Source of the DNA: an uncultured bacterium
Lineage (GTDB): Bacteria > Desulfobacterota > Desulfobaccia > Desulfobaccales > 0-14-0-80-60-11
Assembly (NCBI GenBank): GCA_937943575.1
Contig: CALEAV010000038.1
Coordinates: 1 to 64,000 of the forward strand
DNA: 64,000 nucleotides
Direction: 5' to 3'
The position numbers and the translations under genes are program-made. Position 1 is the stretch's first letter, and each line of letters begins with the position of its first letter. Shown here piece after piece: positions 21,426 to 30,573 of this stretch. A model generated the notes under the pieces. It had not been told where the DNA came from and did not search any database. It was given only the letters and a program-made list of their open reading frames with translations.

Positions 21426-22631
21426 TCAATTCAGGCGGGAAAAATCGAAGTCCGGGCGTCCCAGGTCCGCTTTCATTTGTGAGACGTCTGTGCCGGCGCG
21501 GACGGCGGCCTGGATTTCGGCGCTGCCGCTGAGATCCCCCAGAAGGATGGCCCCCACCAGCCGGTTGTCCTGCAGGACCAGCTTGCGGTAGACGCCCTTC
21601 CCGGGGTCGCTCCGCACCACCGCCTCCAGCTTGCCCCCGGCGTCAATCTCCCCGGCAGAGAGCAGGTCGATGCCCGCCACCTTCAGAGTGTTGGCCGGCA
21701 CCGTGCCCCGGTAGACCTCCTGCCCGCCGGCCATGTTCATTCCGGCGATGCGCCCCTGCTCCTGGGCCGCGGGCCAGATGCCATAGAGCCGGCCCTGGTG
21801 CTCCGCCACATCCCCGGCGGCGTAGACGTCGGGGAGGCTGGTGCGCAGATAATCATCCACCACCACCCCCTTGTCGACGGCGGCCCCCAGGGCCCTGGCC
21901 AGGCCCACCTCGGGGCGCACCCCGGCGGAGATGAGGACCATGTCGGCGGGGAGACGCTCGCCATCCTTCAGCACCACGGCGAGGCCGCCGTCCGCCCCGA
22001 CGATCTCCTGGGTGGCGGCTCCCAGATAAAAGCGGAATCCCATGGCCTCCAGCCGGCCCTTGAGGATGGCTGCGGCCGCCTCATCCAGCTGGCGGGGCAG
22101 CAGCCGGGGGAAGAATTCCACCACCGTCACCGCCAGACCCGCCTGCCTCAGGCCGTTGCCCGCCTCCAGCCCCAGCAGGCCCCCGCCGATGAGCACCACC
22201 CTGCGGGAGCGGGCCGCCATCTCCCTGATGCGTTTGGCGTCCTCCAGGGTGCGCAGGGTCACCACCCCCGGGAGGTCGGCGCCGGGGATGGGCGGCACAA
22301 AGGAGGTGCTGCCGGTGGCCAAAAGCAGCCGGTCATAGGCGTAGCGCTTCCCCTGGCGGTCGGTGACGTAGCGGGCCTGGGCGTCCCCCCCCACCAGCTC
22401 CACTCCGGGGTGGAACTGGATGCCCTTGTCCTGGTACCAGGCCAGGGGATGGATGATGAGCCGGTTCAGGTCCTTGGTGCCGGCCAGAAACTCCGGCAGG
22501 GCCGGGGTGTAGTAAAAGGGGTGCGGTTCCCGGGAAAAGAGGTGGACGACGCCGTCAGGGTCCTGCCTGCGGATGGTTTCCGCGGCGGCGTTGCCGGCGA
22601 CGCCGTTGCCGACGATGACATAGGTGGTCAT
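21426..22631 (-). CDS. NAD(P)/FAD-dependent oxidoreductase (rubredoxin/nitrite reductase-type)
   Basis: 401-residue flavoprotein of the pyridine nucleotide-disulfide family. The FAD-binding Rossmann motif is VIVGNGVAGNAAAETIR at the N-terminus, the NAD(P)-binding motif is VVLIGGGLLGLEAGNGLRQA near residue 145, and the second FAD motif is VYAAGDVAEH near residue 270. The C-terminal region is shared with the NirB N-terminus and rubredoxin reductases. ATG 22631 is chosen because GGAG precedes it and the fold begins there; a longer frame upstream is unlike the family. The partner acceptor is unknown; the rubredoxin at 8145 is a candidate. Confidence 0.88.
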   Translation of the reverse strand: MTTYVIVGNGVAGNAAAETIRRQDPDGVVHLFSREPHPFYYTPALPEFLAGTKDLNRLIIHPLAWYQDKGIQFHPGVELVGGDAQARYVTDRQGKRYAYDRLLLATGSTSFVPPIPGADLPGVVTLRTLEDAKRIREMAARSRRVVLIGGGLLGLEAGNGLRQAGLAVTVVEFFPRLLPRQLDEAAAAILKGRLEAMGFRFYLGAATQEIVGADGGLAVVLKDGERLPADMVLISAGVRPEVGLARALGAAVDKGVVVDDYLRTSLPDVYAAGDVAEHQGRLYGIWPAAQEQGRIAGMNMAGGQEVYRGTVPANTLKVAGIDLLSAGEIDAGGKLEAVVRSDPGKGVYRKLVLQDNRLVGAILLGDLSGSAEIQAAVRAGTDVSQMKADLGRPDFDFSRLN

Positions 22632-22643
22632 GGGTGATCTCCT

Positions 22644-22672
22644 TTGCGAGCCTGGGTGGAAGTTGGTATAGT
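22644..22672 (+). promoter_or_regulatory. promoter candidate for the DUF169 gene
   Basis: TTGCGA at 22644-22649, 17 bp, then TATAGT at 22667-22672. It is divergent from the oxidoreductase gene; the predicted leader to the DUF169 start is about 200 nt. Confidence 0.45.
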
Positions 22673-22882
22673 GGAACCGGCCGGAGGGACGGGATGACGG
22701 GCATAAGGACGGCAGTGCCCCCTCCATGAACATAAGCCCCCCACGGGTGGTGTCAACCCGGGTGGGCGCATTTCGGCCGGTGTCGGGCAGGCCCGGACGT
22801 CCCCCCTCGGGTGTTGGGGTCCTCAGGCCCCGGGTGGCCTTCGCTTGCCCATCGCCTGACCTTTATCAGGGAGGAAAAGTCC

Positions 22883-23614
22883 ATGTCAGACCTGAAAACC
22901 CTTTCCCAGGAGCTGGTGCAGGCCCTCAAACTCGCCTATGAGCCGGTGGGGGTCAACCTTTATCGGGAAGGGGATCTCCTGCCTCCGGACCTGCATCTCA
23001 CCGATCTGAGCCTGAAGAGCTTCTGCCAGGCCCTGACCCTGGCCGGTCAGGGGCGCACCCTGCTTCTGGCCCGGGAGAACATGGGCTGCAAACTGGGCAC
23101 CTCGGTCCTGGGCATGGAAGACCAGGACCTGGAGCGCTACCTGGATGACGGCGTCCTGGAGAAATACGGCGTGGGGCTCTTTGCCACCGAGGAGGCCTCC
23201 GCCGCCACCATCAGGGACGCCATCTATCTGGAAAGAGGGAAAACCAGGGCAGTATTGGTGGCCCCCGTCTCCGCCCTGTCCGACCTTCCCCAGGTGGTGG
23301 TCTTCACCGCCGACAGCGAGCAGGTCATGTGGCTGTTGTACGCAGTGAATTACGAAAAGGGCGGCCGCATCAACCTGCCCCAGTCCGGGGGGGCCTTGGG
23401 CGGCTGCGCCGACATCACCGCCCTGCCGCTGCTTCAGGGGGTGCCCAACATCACCTTCCTGGGTCTGGGCTGCCGCATCAAGGCCCAGGTGGGCCCCTGC
23501 CACCTGATGATGGGCCTGCCGGGGCGGGACCTCCCCCGGGTGGCGGCCAACCTCCGGGAGATGGCCAAGCCCATCGCCATGCTGCGCAGCGCCCTGGCCC
23601 CACCGGCGGCCTAG
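22883..23614 (+). CDS. DUF169 family protein
   Basis: 243-residue protein of the DUF169 family, common in anaerobes and archaea, of unknown function. Family features are the N-terminal KLAYEPVGVNLY, a CQALTLAGQGRTLLLARENMGCKLG segment (split near residues 43-67) with conserved cysteines, and near the C-terminus GGCADITALPLLQGVPNITFLGLGCR. Conserved Cys and Gly-rich turns suggest a metal or cofactor site, but none is proven. Start ATG 22883 follows GGGAGG. It stands alone with its own promoter candidate. Confidence 0.88.
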   Translation: MSDLKTLSQELVQALKLAYEPVGVNLYREGDLLPPDLHLTDLSLKSFCQALTLAGQGRTLLLARENMGCKLGTSVLGMEDQDLERYLDDGVLEKYGVGLFATEEASAATIRDAIYLERGKTRAVLVAPVSALSDLPQVVVFTADSEQVMWLLYAVNYEKGGRINLPQSGGALGGCADITALPLLQGVPNITFLGLGCRIKAQVGPCHLMMGLPGRDLPRVAANLREMAKPIAMLRSALAPPAA

Positions 23615-23621
23615 AGGGTCC

Positions 23622-25901
23622 TCAGGGCGAGGGGGCTTTCGCCGCGGAGGCCTGTCCCGGGGCGGGCGGCGAGGCGGACCGGGGCCACCCCCGGTGAGGC
23701 CGGAGCCGGGCCGCCAGCTCCGCGGCCTCCGGGGAGCGGCGCATCTCCTCCAGATTGAAGGGAAACTTCTGGCGCCAGTTGGGGTGCTCATCCAGGGTGC
23801 CGGGGAGATTCTGCTGGGCCAGCAGCCCGAAGACCTCCTCCAGGCGCACCTCCAGCAGCGCCGCCCGGCTGCGGCCCAGATACTCCAGCACCCCCCAGCG
23901 CACCTCCGGCGGCAGCTCCGGACTGGCCGCCAGGCGGGGCAGGTCCTCTTCGGGGATGAGCCCCTCCGTGGCCAAGGCCTCCAGGAGCAGAGCCCGGTCC
24001 CGCTCCCGGGCCAGGGTGTCGGCGGCCGCCATCTGTGCCTGGGGGTAGAGGTGGAAGCGGGTCTTGAGGGCGATATCCTCCCCCTGCCAGTAGCCTGCCA
24101 GGGTGGGGAGATCATGGGTGGTGGTGGCGGCCAGGGACTGGGGGGGATAGGCCTCCGGCGGCCGGAAGCGGCCGTCCGCCTCCCGTTCGAAGATGAAGAC
24201 CTTGTAGGAAAAGATGCGCCGCCGTGCCAGCTCCCGCCGGATGGCCGGGGCCACGGTGCCCAGATCCTCCCCCACGATGAGGGTGCCGGCCCGATGGCTC
24301 TCGAGGGAGAGAATGGCCAGCAGATCCTGGGCCGGATAGCGCACATAAGCCCCGGGCACCTCAGGGGCCTCCGGAATCCAGAAAAGCCGGAAGAGCCCCA
24401 TGACATGGTCCAGCCGCAGCATCCCCCCCGGCGGCAGGTTGGCCCGCAGCGTGCGGATGAAGAGGTCGTAGCCCGATTCCCGCAGACGCTCCGGGATCAG
24501 GGGCGGCAGGCCCCAGTTCTGGCCCTTGGGGTTGAAGGCGTCCGGCGGCGCCCCGGTGGCTGCGCCTTGGGCAAAGAGGTGCGGGAAGGCCCAGGTCTCA
24601 AAGCCCCCCGGCGCCGCGCCCAGGGCCAGGTCCTGATAAAGGCTGAAGGGCAGGCCGGCAGCCCGGGCCTGCGCCCGCACCCGGGCCAGTTGCTGGCTCG
24701 CCAGCCATTGCACATACTGCCAGAATTCCACCGCCTGCCGCTTATGGCGGGCAAACTCCGCCACCGCCGGGGCCTGGCGGGAGCGGTATTCCTCTGGCCA
24801 GTGCCGCCAGTCGCTGGCACCGTGGAATTCCGCCAGGGCCACGTAGAGGGCGAAGTCGTGCAGGTATCGGTCCCGGTGCTGGCAAAACTCCCGGAATGCC
24901 CGGCCCCGGGCAGTCTTGGGGAACTCCCCGCCGTGCTCCTGGCGGAAGACCTCAAACAACCGCGCCAGGATATCCCGCTTGACGGCATAGACCTCGGGAT
25001 AGGGGAGGAGGGCGGCGGCCCGCAGGCGGCGCAGCAGGGATCGCCCCGCCGTCCCCCCCAGATAATCCCGGGCTTCCGGGCAGTGGGCCATCTCCGGCAC
25101 GGCCCGGAGGTCCAGATAGAGGAAGTTGGTGAACAGCCGGGTGGCGGGGGAATAAGGGCTGGGGTCGGAAAGCGCCCCGGGCAGGGCGGCGTGCAGGGGA
25201 TTGATGCCCACAAAAGCGGCCCCCAGTTCCCCGGCCCAGTCCATGGCCTCCGCCAGGTCGCTGAAGTCACCGATCCCCCAGTTATGCCGGCTCCGGAGGG
25301 CATACAGGGGCAGGTTGAGCCCGAAAAGCCGGGCCCCGCCGGCCAGGCAGGCGGGCAGGAAGGCCGCCGGGGGTGCCAGGATGAGGCGGCCGGACCCCGC
25401 TTCCCGCACTCCCGGGCCGCTCACCTCCACCTGCACCTCGTAATGGCCCGGGGGCACTTCCGGGGGGAGCCGCAGGGCCGCCTCCCCCCGCCAGCCGCTG
25501 GGGGTCTCGGTGAAGCGGGGGCGCCCCGGCCAGCTGAGCCGACCGCTCACCGGCAGACGGTTCCCGTCTTCTGCCACGAGCTCGCCGGCCACCCCCAGGC
25601 CGGGGGGCACCTCCGGGCCGGGCAGGCGCACCATCAGGGGCAAATGGGGGGCAGGGCTGAGCCACACCGTCACCACCGGGGGCAGGAGCCGGGTCTGCAG
25701 CGCTTCCCGCCGCTGGATCTCCTCCCGGAGCCGGGCCGGATTTTCCCACCCCACCCCCATGGCGCTGAGCAGGGCCTGCCGGGTGGCCTCCCCCGTCTGG
25801 TGGCGCCGGCCCTGATTGTCCCAATACCGGGAGGTGATGCCGCACAGCCGGGCCAACCGGGCGAGATCGGCTTTTTCAGCGGCCGTCGTCACGAAGCCCA
25901 T
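23622..25901 (-). CDS. malQ: 4-alpha-glucanotransferase
   Basis: 759-residue GH77 amylomaltase that transfers alpha-1,4-glucan chains, used in glycogen or maltodextrin metabolism. The N-terminal extension (to about residue 230) is a beta-rich carbohydrate-binding part as in E. coli-type MalQ. The catalytic barrel shows LNLPLYALRSRHNWGIGD, the nucleophile Asp in LRLDHVMGLFRL, the acid Glu in VGEDLGTVAP and the third acidic residue in TTTHDLPTLAGYW. Start ATG 25901 follows AAGGA and overlaps the upstream ATPase gene by 13 bp, so the two are probably coupled although functionally unrelated. Confidence 0.95.
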   Translation of the reverse strand: MGFVTTAAEKADLARLARLCGITSRYWDNQGRRHQTGEATRQALLSAMGVGWENPARLREEIQRREALQTRLLPPVVTVWLSPAPHLPLMVRLPGPEVPPGLGVAGELVAEDGNRLPVSGRLSWPGRPRFTETPSGWRGEAALRLPPEVPPGHYEVQVEVSGPGVREAGSGRLILAPPAAFLPACLAGGARLFGLNLPLYALRSRHNWGIGDFSDLAEAMDWAGELGAAFVGINPLHAALPGALSDPSPYSPATRLFTNFLYLDLRAVPEMAHCPEARDYLGGTAGRSLLRRLRAAALLPYPEVYAVKRDILARLFEVFRQEHGGEFPKTARGRAFREFCQHRDRYLHDFALYVALAEFHGASDWRHWPEEYRSRQAPAVAEFARHKRQAVEFWQYVQWLASQQLARVRAQARAAGLPFSLYQDLALGAAPGGFETWAFPHLFAQGAATGAPPDAFNPKGQNWGLPPLIPERLRESGYDLFIRTLRANLPPGGMLRLDHVMGLFRLFWIPEAPEVPGAYVRYPAQDLLAILSLESHRAGTLIVGEDLGTVAPAIRRELARRRIFSYKVFIFEREADGRFRPPEAYPPQSLAATTTHDLPTLAGYWQGEDIALKTRFHLYPQAQMAAADTLARERDRALLLEALATEGLIPEEDLPRLAASPELPPEVRWGVLEYLGRSRAALLEVRLEEVFGLLAQQNLPGTLDEHPNWRQKFPFNLEEMRRSPEAAELAARLRPHRGWPRSASPPAPGQASAAKAPSP

Positions 25902-28900
25902 GCCATCCTTCCGGACTCGAGATGGAGGCATCTCAGAGCAATCCCCTGAAATGCCGGCTCCCGGGCCACGTCCCGGAAAATCTGCCCCAACTCCGGCTGA
26001 TGGGAAAAGAAGAGCACCTGCTGCTTTCGGGCGCACTCCAGAATGACCCGGGCGGCCCCCTGACGCCGGCGGGGATCAAATTTCACCAGCACGTCGTCCA
26101 GGATCAGGGGCAGCGGCTCCCGGTGGCGGCCGAATTCCCGGGCCATCCCCAGGCGCACTGCCAGATACACCTGGTCGGCCAGCCCGGCGCTCCACTGCAC
26201 CTCCTCCTTGTGACGGTGCGCGGCATCCTCCAGGCGCACGCCCCCATCCCCCACCGGAGCAAAGAGGCGGTAGCGGTTATGGGTCATGAGCCTCAAAAAC
26301 CGGTCGGCCTCGGCAATGACCCGGGGCTGATGCTCCCGCTCATAGACCTCCCGGGCCGCCTCAATGAGGTGCCTGGTCAGGGCCACCGTGATATAGCGGC
26401 GGCTTAAGCGGGCCACCTGTTCGGTGAGATCGGCCTGCTCCTGAAGGAGTTCGCCCAGGCGGCGCCCGGTGGCCAGCCGCTCCAGCTCCTGGGTGAGCCG
26501 CCCCACCTCCCGCTCCTCCCGGGAGATGGTCTCCCTGAGCTCCCCCAGCTCCCGCGTCAGCTCCTCCTCCTCCCGGGACAGGGCCGCCGGGTCGGAGGCA
26601 GCCAACTCCCTCTCCAGCTCCTCCCGGAGGGGGTCGTTGCCGGCCAGGGTGGTGAGCTTAAGAAGACTGTGGTCATGCCTTTGCCGCCACTCCTGCCACT
26701 CCTGATAGAGGGCCGCCCGGCGCTCAAAGTCGGCCTCATTTGCGGCTCCGGCCTGCCGGAAGAGGTCGTCCAGCTCCTGGCGCAGTGCGGCTGCCTTCCT
26801 CTCCAGAAGGGAGAGGCGGCTCTGCACCTCCGCCAGACGGCGGCGCAGTTCCTCCTGGCGGGTGGCCTGCCTTTCGGTATCGTCCAGGTCCAGGCGCAAG
26901 AGGCGCAGGTCGGCGGGGACGGGCTCCCTCTCCTGGGGCTTCCGGCCCAGACGGGCCAAAACCTGGCCCAAGCGGGAGCGGATCTCCGTCAGGACCTCCC
27001 GGGTCCGGCGGTGCTGCTCCCGGGCGCGATCTCTCTGGGTGACCGCACTGCGGGCCGCCTCCACCATCTGCAGCACCACCTCCAGGTTCTCCGGGCGCAT
27101 GGCGGCCGGAAAGCCCCGCTCCTCCAGCCAGAGGGCCCACGCCCCCCGCACCTGCTCCAGGTCCGCCGCCGCCTTCTTCCTCTCCTCCCGGGCCTGCTGC
27201 CAGCGCTGGCGGTGGGCGGCCAGGCGATCCTGGGCGGTGAGACATTCCTGTTCCCGGGTCTGCCACAGGCGCCAGTCCTCCAGGCCTTTTTCCACCTCCG
27301 CCAGCGCCGCCTCCGCCTCCAGGGCCCCCGGAGGCAGCTCCTCCCCTGCCTCCCGGGCCAGGGCCGCGGCCTCCTCCCCCAGTCGGGCAGCCTCCTCCTC
27401 CAGGCGGGCCGTCTCTTCCAGCTCGCCCTGAAGGCGGTCCAGGAGCGCCTGCCGCTCTTCTTCCCGGCGGTACCCCGCCCGGGCTTCCCGGCGGCGGAGA
27501 TAATGGCGCCCTGCCCCCAAGGCGACGGTGGCCAGGCCCCCGAGAAGCAAAAACCCGAGCATCGGCAGCCAGAGCCAGGGCTCCCCGGAGAGGCGGTGGT
27601 ATCCCACCCCCAGTACCATCCCCCCCGCCCCCAAAGCGGACGCCACAACGGGCAGGGCCACCAGCCAGCAGGGGATGGCCCGGGAGAGCTCCTCTGGCGG
27701 CTCCTGCAAAGCCTCCAGGCGGGTCTGCAGGTCGGCGACACTCCGGCGGCGCTCCCCCAGCCGGACTGCCGTCAGATCCCGCCGGCCCACAAGCGAAATG
27801 AAGCGCCGCAGCAGAGCCCGGCGGCCCTGAAGCACCGCCGGGTCCTCCGCCGGCCGGGGAGTGGCCTCCCGCCGGGTCCGGGCGGCTTCCGCCTCCCGCT
27901 CCGCCGCCGCCACCGACTCCTCCAGGGCGCGCTCCCGGCTCAGAAGGTCTTCAACCCGGCGTTCCGCCGCGGCCAGCCGCCGTCCGAACTCCAGCACCTC
28001 ATGGCGCAGGGTGAGGGAGGTGTCCATGCGGGCAAGGCGGCTCTCATCCCACTCGGGGCCCAGCTCCCCAAGCCGCCGCCGGAGGTCCGCCTCGGCCTCA
28101 TTGAGGGCGCGGCGCTCATCGGGTTCCCGCTCCAGGAGCTCCTCGAAGCGCTTCTCCTCGGCCAGCAGGGCGTCAATTTCCTGCCGCTGCTCCAGCAGCC
28201 GGGCATCGGGGGCAAGCCTGGCCAGCTCCCGGGTCAACCTCTCTGCCTCGGCCTGCAAGTTCTCCCTTTCCTCCCGCAGCTCCCCGGCTTTTTGCCTCAG
28301 TTGGTCCCGTTCCGCCAGGCCCCCGGGGGGAAAGTCAGCCACCTCCTCAAGCTCCTTGAGGCGCTGTCGGGCCGTCACCAGAGTCACCCACGGCTCCCGG
28401 GCCTGGGCCAGCTGCTGCAACCGGGCCAGCCGGGCCTCCACCCGGTGCACCTCTCTTTTTCTCTCCCGGAGCCCCTCCTCCAGGGCCTCCCGGTCGGCCC
28501 TAAGCCCGGCAAACCGGGCGGCCTCACCCTCCAGCTCCCGCATCTCCCGGGAGATCCCCTGCAGGCGGGACAAAATTTCGTTGAGCCGCCCGCCGCTCTT
28601 GGGCTTGAGGAGGACCCCCAGCTCCTGCTCCAGGCGCTGCAGCACCCGGGGCACCGCGGCGGCGCCGGTGCCCCCTCCCGGGGCGAAGATCAGGCTGCGG
28701 ACCTGCTGATTATCCAATACCGTCAGACTCTGGAGAGCCTTCAGGTCCACGGCAAAGATGGCCCGAAAGGTCTCCCGGTCCACTCCCCCCAGGCGGGTGG
28801 CCAGGGTATCGGGCGGCAGGGAGCTGCCGTTTTCACTCACCATGAGCTTTTTTTCCCGGCGCTGGACCACCAGGCGGCGCCCCTCCCGGCCCACCAGGAC

Positions 28901-29119
28901 CAGCCGGCCACCCCGTTCCCGCCCCACCAGGGGCTGATAATCATTGCGGTCGGGTGAGCGGCGCTCGGGGCCGAAAAACATGAACCGGAAAAATTCCAGG
29001 AGGGTGGTCTTGCCGCTTTCATTCTCCCCGGTGAGCAGCAGCAGGCCCTCCGGGAGCCCATCCAGGCCCGTGTCGTGGTAAATCCCGAAGCCGTCGATAT
29101 GGAACGCCTCAATATGCAT
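25889..29119 (-). CDS. AAA/SMC-like ATPase (YhaN/SbcC type)
   Basis: 1076-residue protein with ABC-type ATPase ends and a long central coiled coil, like SbcC/Rad50 and especially YhaN. Walker A is GENESGKTTLLEFFRF near residue 35; Walker B is LPLILDDVLVKFDPRRRQGA near the C-terminus. The middle is Glu/Arg/Leu-rich coiled coil interrupted near residues 490-535 by two hydrophobic stretches (CWLVALPVVASALGAGGMVL and WLWLPMLGFLLLGGLATVAL) that would insert in a membrane, a feature of YhaN-type proteins. The nuclease partner gene ends 25 bp upstream. Start ATG 29119 is fixed by the fold. Confidence 0.9.
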   Translation of the reverse strand: MHIEAFHIDGFGIYHDTGLDGLPEGLLLLTGENESGKTTLLEFFRFMFFGPERRSPDRNDYQPLVGRERGGRLVLVGREGRRLVVQRREKKLMVSENGSSLPPDTLATRLGGVDRETFRAIFAVDLKALQSLTVLDNQQVRSLIFAPGGGTGAAAVPRVLQRLEQELGVLLKPKSGGRLNEILSRLQGISREMRELEGEAARFAGLRADREALEEGLRERKREVHRVEARLARLQQLAQAREPWVTLVTARQRLKELEEVADFPPGGLAERDQLRQKAGELREERENLQAEAERLTRELARLAPDARLLEQRQEIDALLAEEKRFEELLEREPDERRALNEAEADLRRRLGELGPEWDESRLARMDTSLTLRHEVLEFGRRLAAAERRVEDLLSRERALEESVAAAEREAEAARTRREATPRPAEDPAVLQGRRALLRRFISLVGRRDLTAVRLGERRRSVADLQTRLEALQEPPEELSRAIPCWLVALPVVASALGAGGMVLGVGYHRLSGEPWLWLPMLGFLLLGGLATVALGAGRHYLRRREARAGYRREEERQALLDRLQGELEETARLEEEAARLGEEAAALAREAGEELPPGALEAEAALAEVEKGLEDWRLWQTREQECLTAQDRLAAHRQRWQQAREERKKAAADLEQVRGAWALWLEERGFPAAMRPENLEVVLQMVEAARSAVTQRDRAREQHRRTREVLTEIRSRLGQVLARLGRKPQEREPVPADLRLLRLDLDDTERQATRQEELRRRLAEVQSRLSLLERKAAALRQELDDLFRQAGAANEADFERRAALYQEWQEWRQRHDHSLLKLTTLAGNDPLREELERELAASDPAALSREEEELTRELGELRETISREEREVGRLTQELERLATGRRLGELLQEQADLTEQVARLSRRYITVALTRHLIEAAREVYEREHQPRVIAEADRFLRLMTHNRYRLFAPVGDGGVRLEDAAHRHKEEVQWSAGLADQVYLAVRLGMAREFGRHREPLPLILDDVLVKFDPRRRQGAARVILECARKQQVLFFSHQPELGQIFRDVAREPAFQGIALRCLHLESGRMAWAS

Positions 29120-29144
29120 GACCGCCTTCCCGGCAGGGCACCGG

Positions 29145-30413
29145 CTAAGGCTCCTCTTCCCGGAGGAGGAGATCCACCGCCTGATACTCCGCAGCCGTGA
29201 GGACTGCCCGCCAGTCCTCTGAGGTCCACCCATGAACCAGGGCGGCCAGATGGGAAAATTCCTTCCGGCTCCGCAGCACCTCCACCAGCTCCCGGGTCAT
29301 CCCCTCCCCCCGGTATCGTTCCGCCACCCGCAGGACCTCCCCCAGGAAGTCGGGCAGCTGCCGGCGCGGTTCCAGGTCCAGAGGGCCGTGGGTGTCCAGG
29401 GCGATGGACTCCAGCCAGACGAAATCGGGGCGCTCTCCCTCCCCCTCCCGCATGGGCTCGGCCAGGTCCCGGTCCGGATCGAGCCGGCTCAGCGGTTCAT
29501 GCAGCTCCCCCCGGCCGGTGAGGTGCAGGCGCCAGACCACCCCCCGCCCCTCGGCCTGGCGGCGCAGCTCCTCCCGCCGGGCCTGCATTTCCTCCAGCAG
29601 GTCATCCAAGGTGGCCACCTCCCGGATATCCACAGTCTCGAGAGACCAGCGCACGGCATCGGTGGGCACAAACAGCGGCCGCGTCCGGCCTGAGTCCTCC
29701 ACCCGCACCACAAAGCAGCCCCGGGGGCCGGTCTCCCGGATGCTGCGGCCCTGGGTGGTGCCGGAGTAGACCACCCAGGGGGCCTCCTGACGCAGCAGCA
29801 GGGGCGCATGGACATGACCCAGGGCGAAATAATCCACCCCGCAGGCCTCCAGGTCCGCCAGGGTGCAGGGGGCATAATTGTCATGGGCCGGGTTGCCCCC
29901 CACATTGGCGTGCAAAACACCCACGGTGAAAGGGCCGGGCTCCCGGCGGGGGAAGCGGGCCGCCAGATTCTCCCGCACCTCCCGCACCGGGAAGCTGATG
30001 CCGCAGACCCGGGCCAGCTCGCTGCCGCGGCGCCGCACCGGGCGGCACTCCACCGCCTCGCCCCCGAAGCGGTGGACCCCTTCCGGCAGCCGCAGTCTCG
30101 CCTCCCAGGCGGACAGGGGGTCGTGATTGCCATGGGCCACAAAGACCTCTATCCCGGCCGCCGCCGCCCGGGTCAGGGCCTCCTTGAAGCGGATCTGGGC
30201 ATAGAGGCTGTGGTGGGCGCTGTCATAAACATCGCCCGCAATCACCAGGAAAGCGGCCTGCTCCGCCGCCGCCAGATCCACCACCCGCTCCAGGGCCTGA
30301 AAGGTGGCCTGCCGCAGGGCCTCCCGGATCAGGGGTGGGGCCGTCCCCGCCAGGCACTCAAAGGGGGCGTCCAGATGCAGGTCGGCACAGTGCACAAAGG
30401 TGAAGGCAGCCAT
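29145..30413 (-). CDS. metallophosphoesterase, SbcD/YhaO-like DNA repair nuclease
   Basis: 422-residue calcineurin-type phosphoesterase resembling SbcD/Mre11 and YhaO. Metal ligands are in HCADLHLDAPF (residues 8-18), VIAGDVYDSAHHS, VAHGNHDPLS, GVLHANVGG and YFALGHVHAPLL. The C-terminal part (from about residue 270) is the family's DNA- or partner-binding region. Start ATG 30413 follows AGGAGG. With the downstream YhaN-like ATPase it would form an SbcCD-like complex acting on DNA ends; the trans-membrane ATPase suggests a membrane-associated version. Substrate is inferred from family only. Confidence 0.9.
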   Translation of the reverse strand: MAAFTFVHCADLHLDAPFECLAGTAPPLIREALRQATFQALERVVDLAAAEQAAFLVIAGDVYDSAHHSLYAQIRFKEALTRAAAAGIEVFVAHGNHDPLSAWEARLRLPEGVHRFGGEAVECRPVRRRGSELARVCGISFPVREVRENLAARFPRREPGPFTVGVLHANVGGNPAHDNYAPCTLADLEACGVDYFALGHVHAPLLLRQEAPWVVYSGTTQGRSIRETGPRGCFVVRVEDSGRTRPLFVPTDAVRWSLETVDIREVATLDDLLEEMQARREELRRQAEGRGVVWRLHLTGRGELHEPLSRLDPDRDLAEPMREGEGERPDFVWLESIALDTHGPLDLEPRRQLPDFLGEVLRVAERYRGEGMTRELVEVLRSRKEFSHLAALVHGWTSEDWRAVLTAAEYQAVDLLLREEEP

Positions 30414-30492
30414 GGTTCCTGCCTCCTATATACCGTGAGCGGGCTCCCAAGTCCAGCCGGGGCAGGGGCCCGCCCGCCGGCGAAGGACGCCA

Positions 30493-30521
30493 TTGTTCCC
30501 CCCCGGCGCCTTTGGTATAAT
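30493..30521 (+). promoter_or_regulatory. promoter candidate for the antiporter gene
   Basis: A perfect -10 TATAAT at 30516-30521 with a weak -35 TTGTTC at 30493-30498 (17-bp spacer). Predicted transcript start is about 45 bp before the ATG at 30574. Confidence 0.6.
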
Positions 30522-30573
30522 GGCACCGCTTGGCCGAGCCTGGCCGTCACTGTCCGGCCCGATTAAGGAGCCC

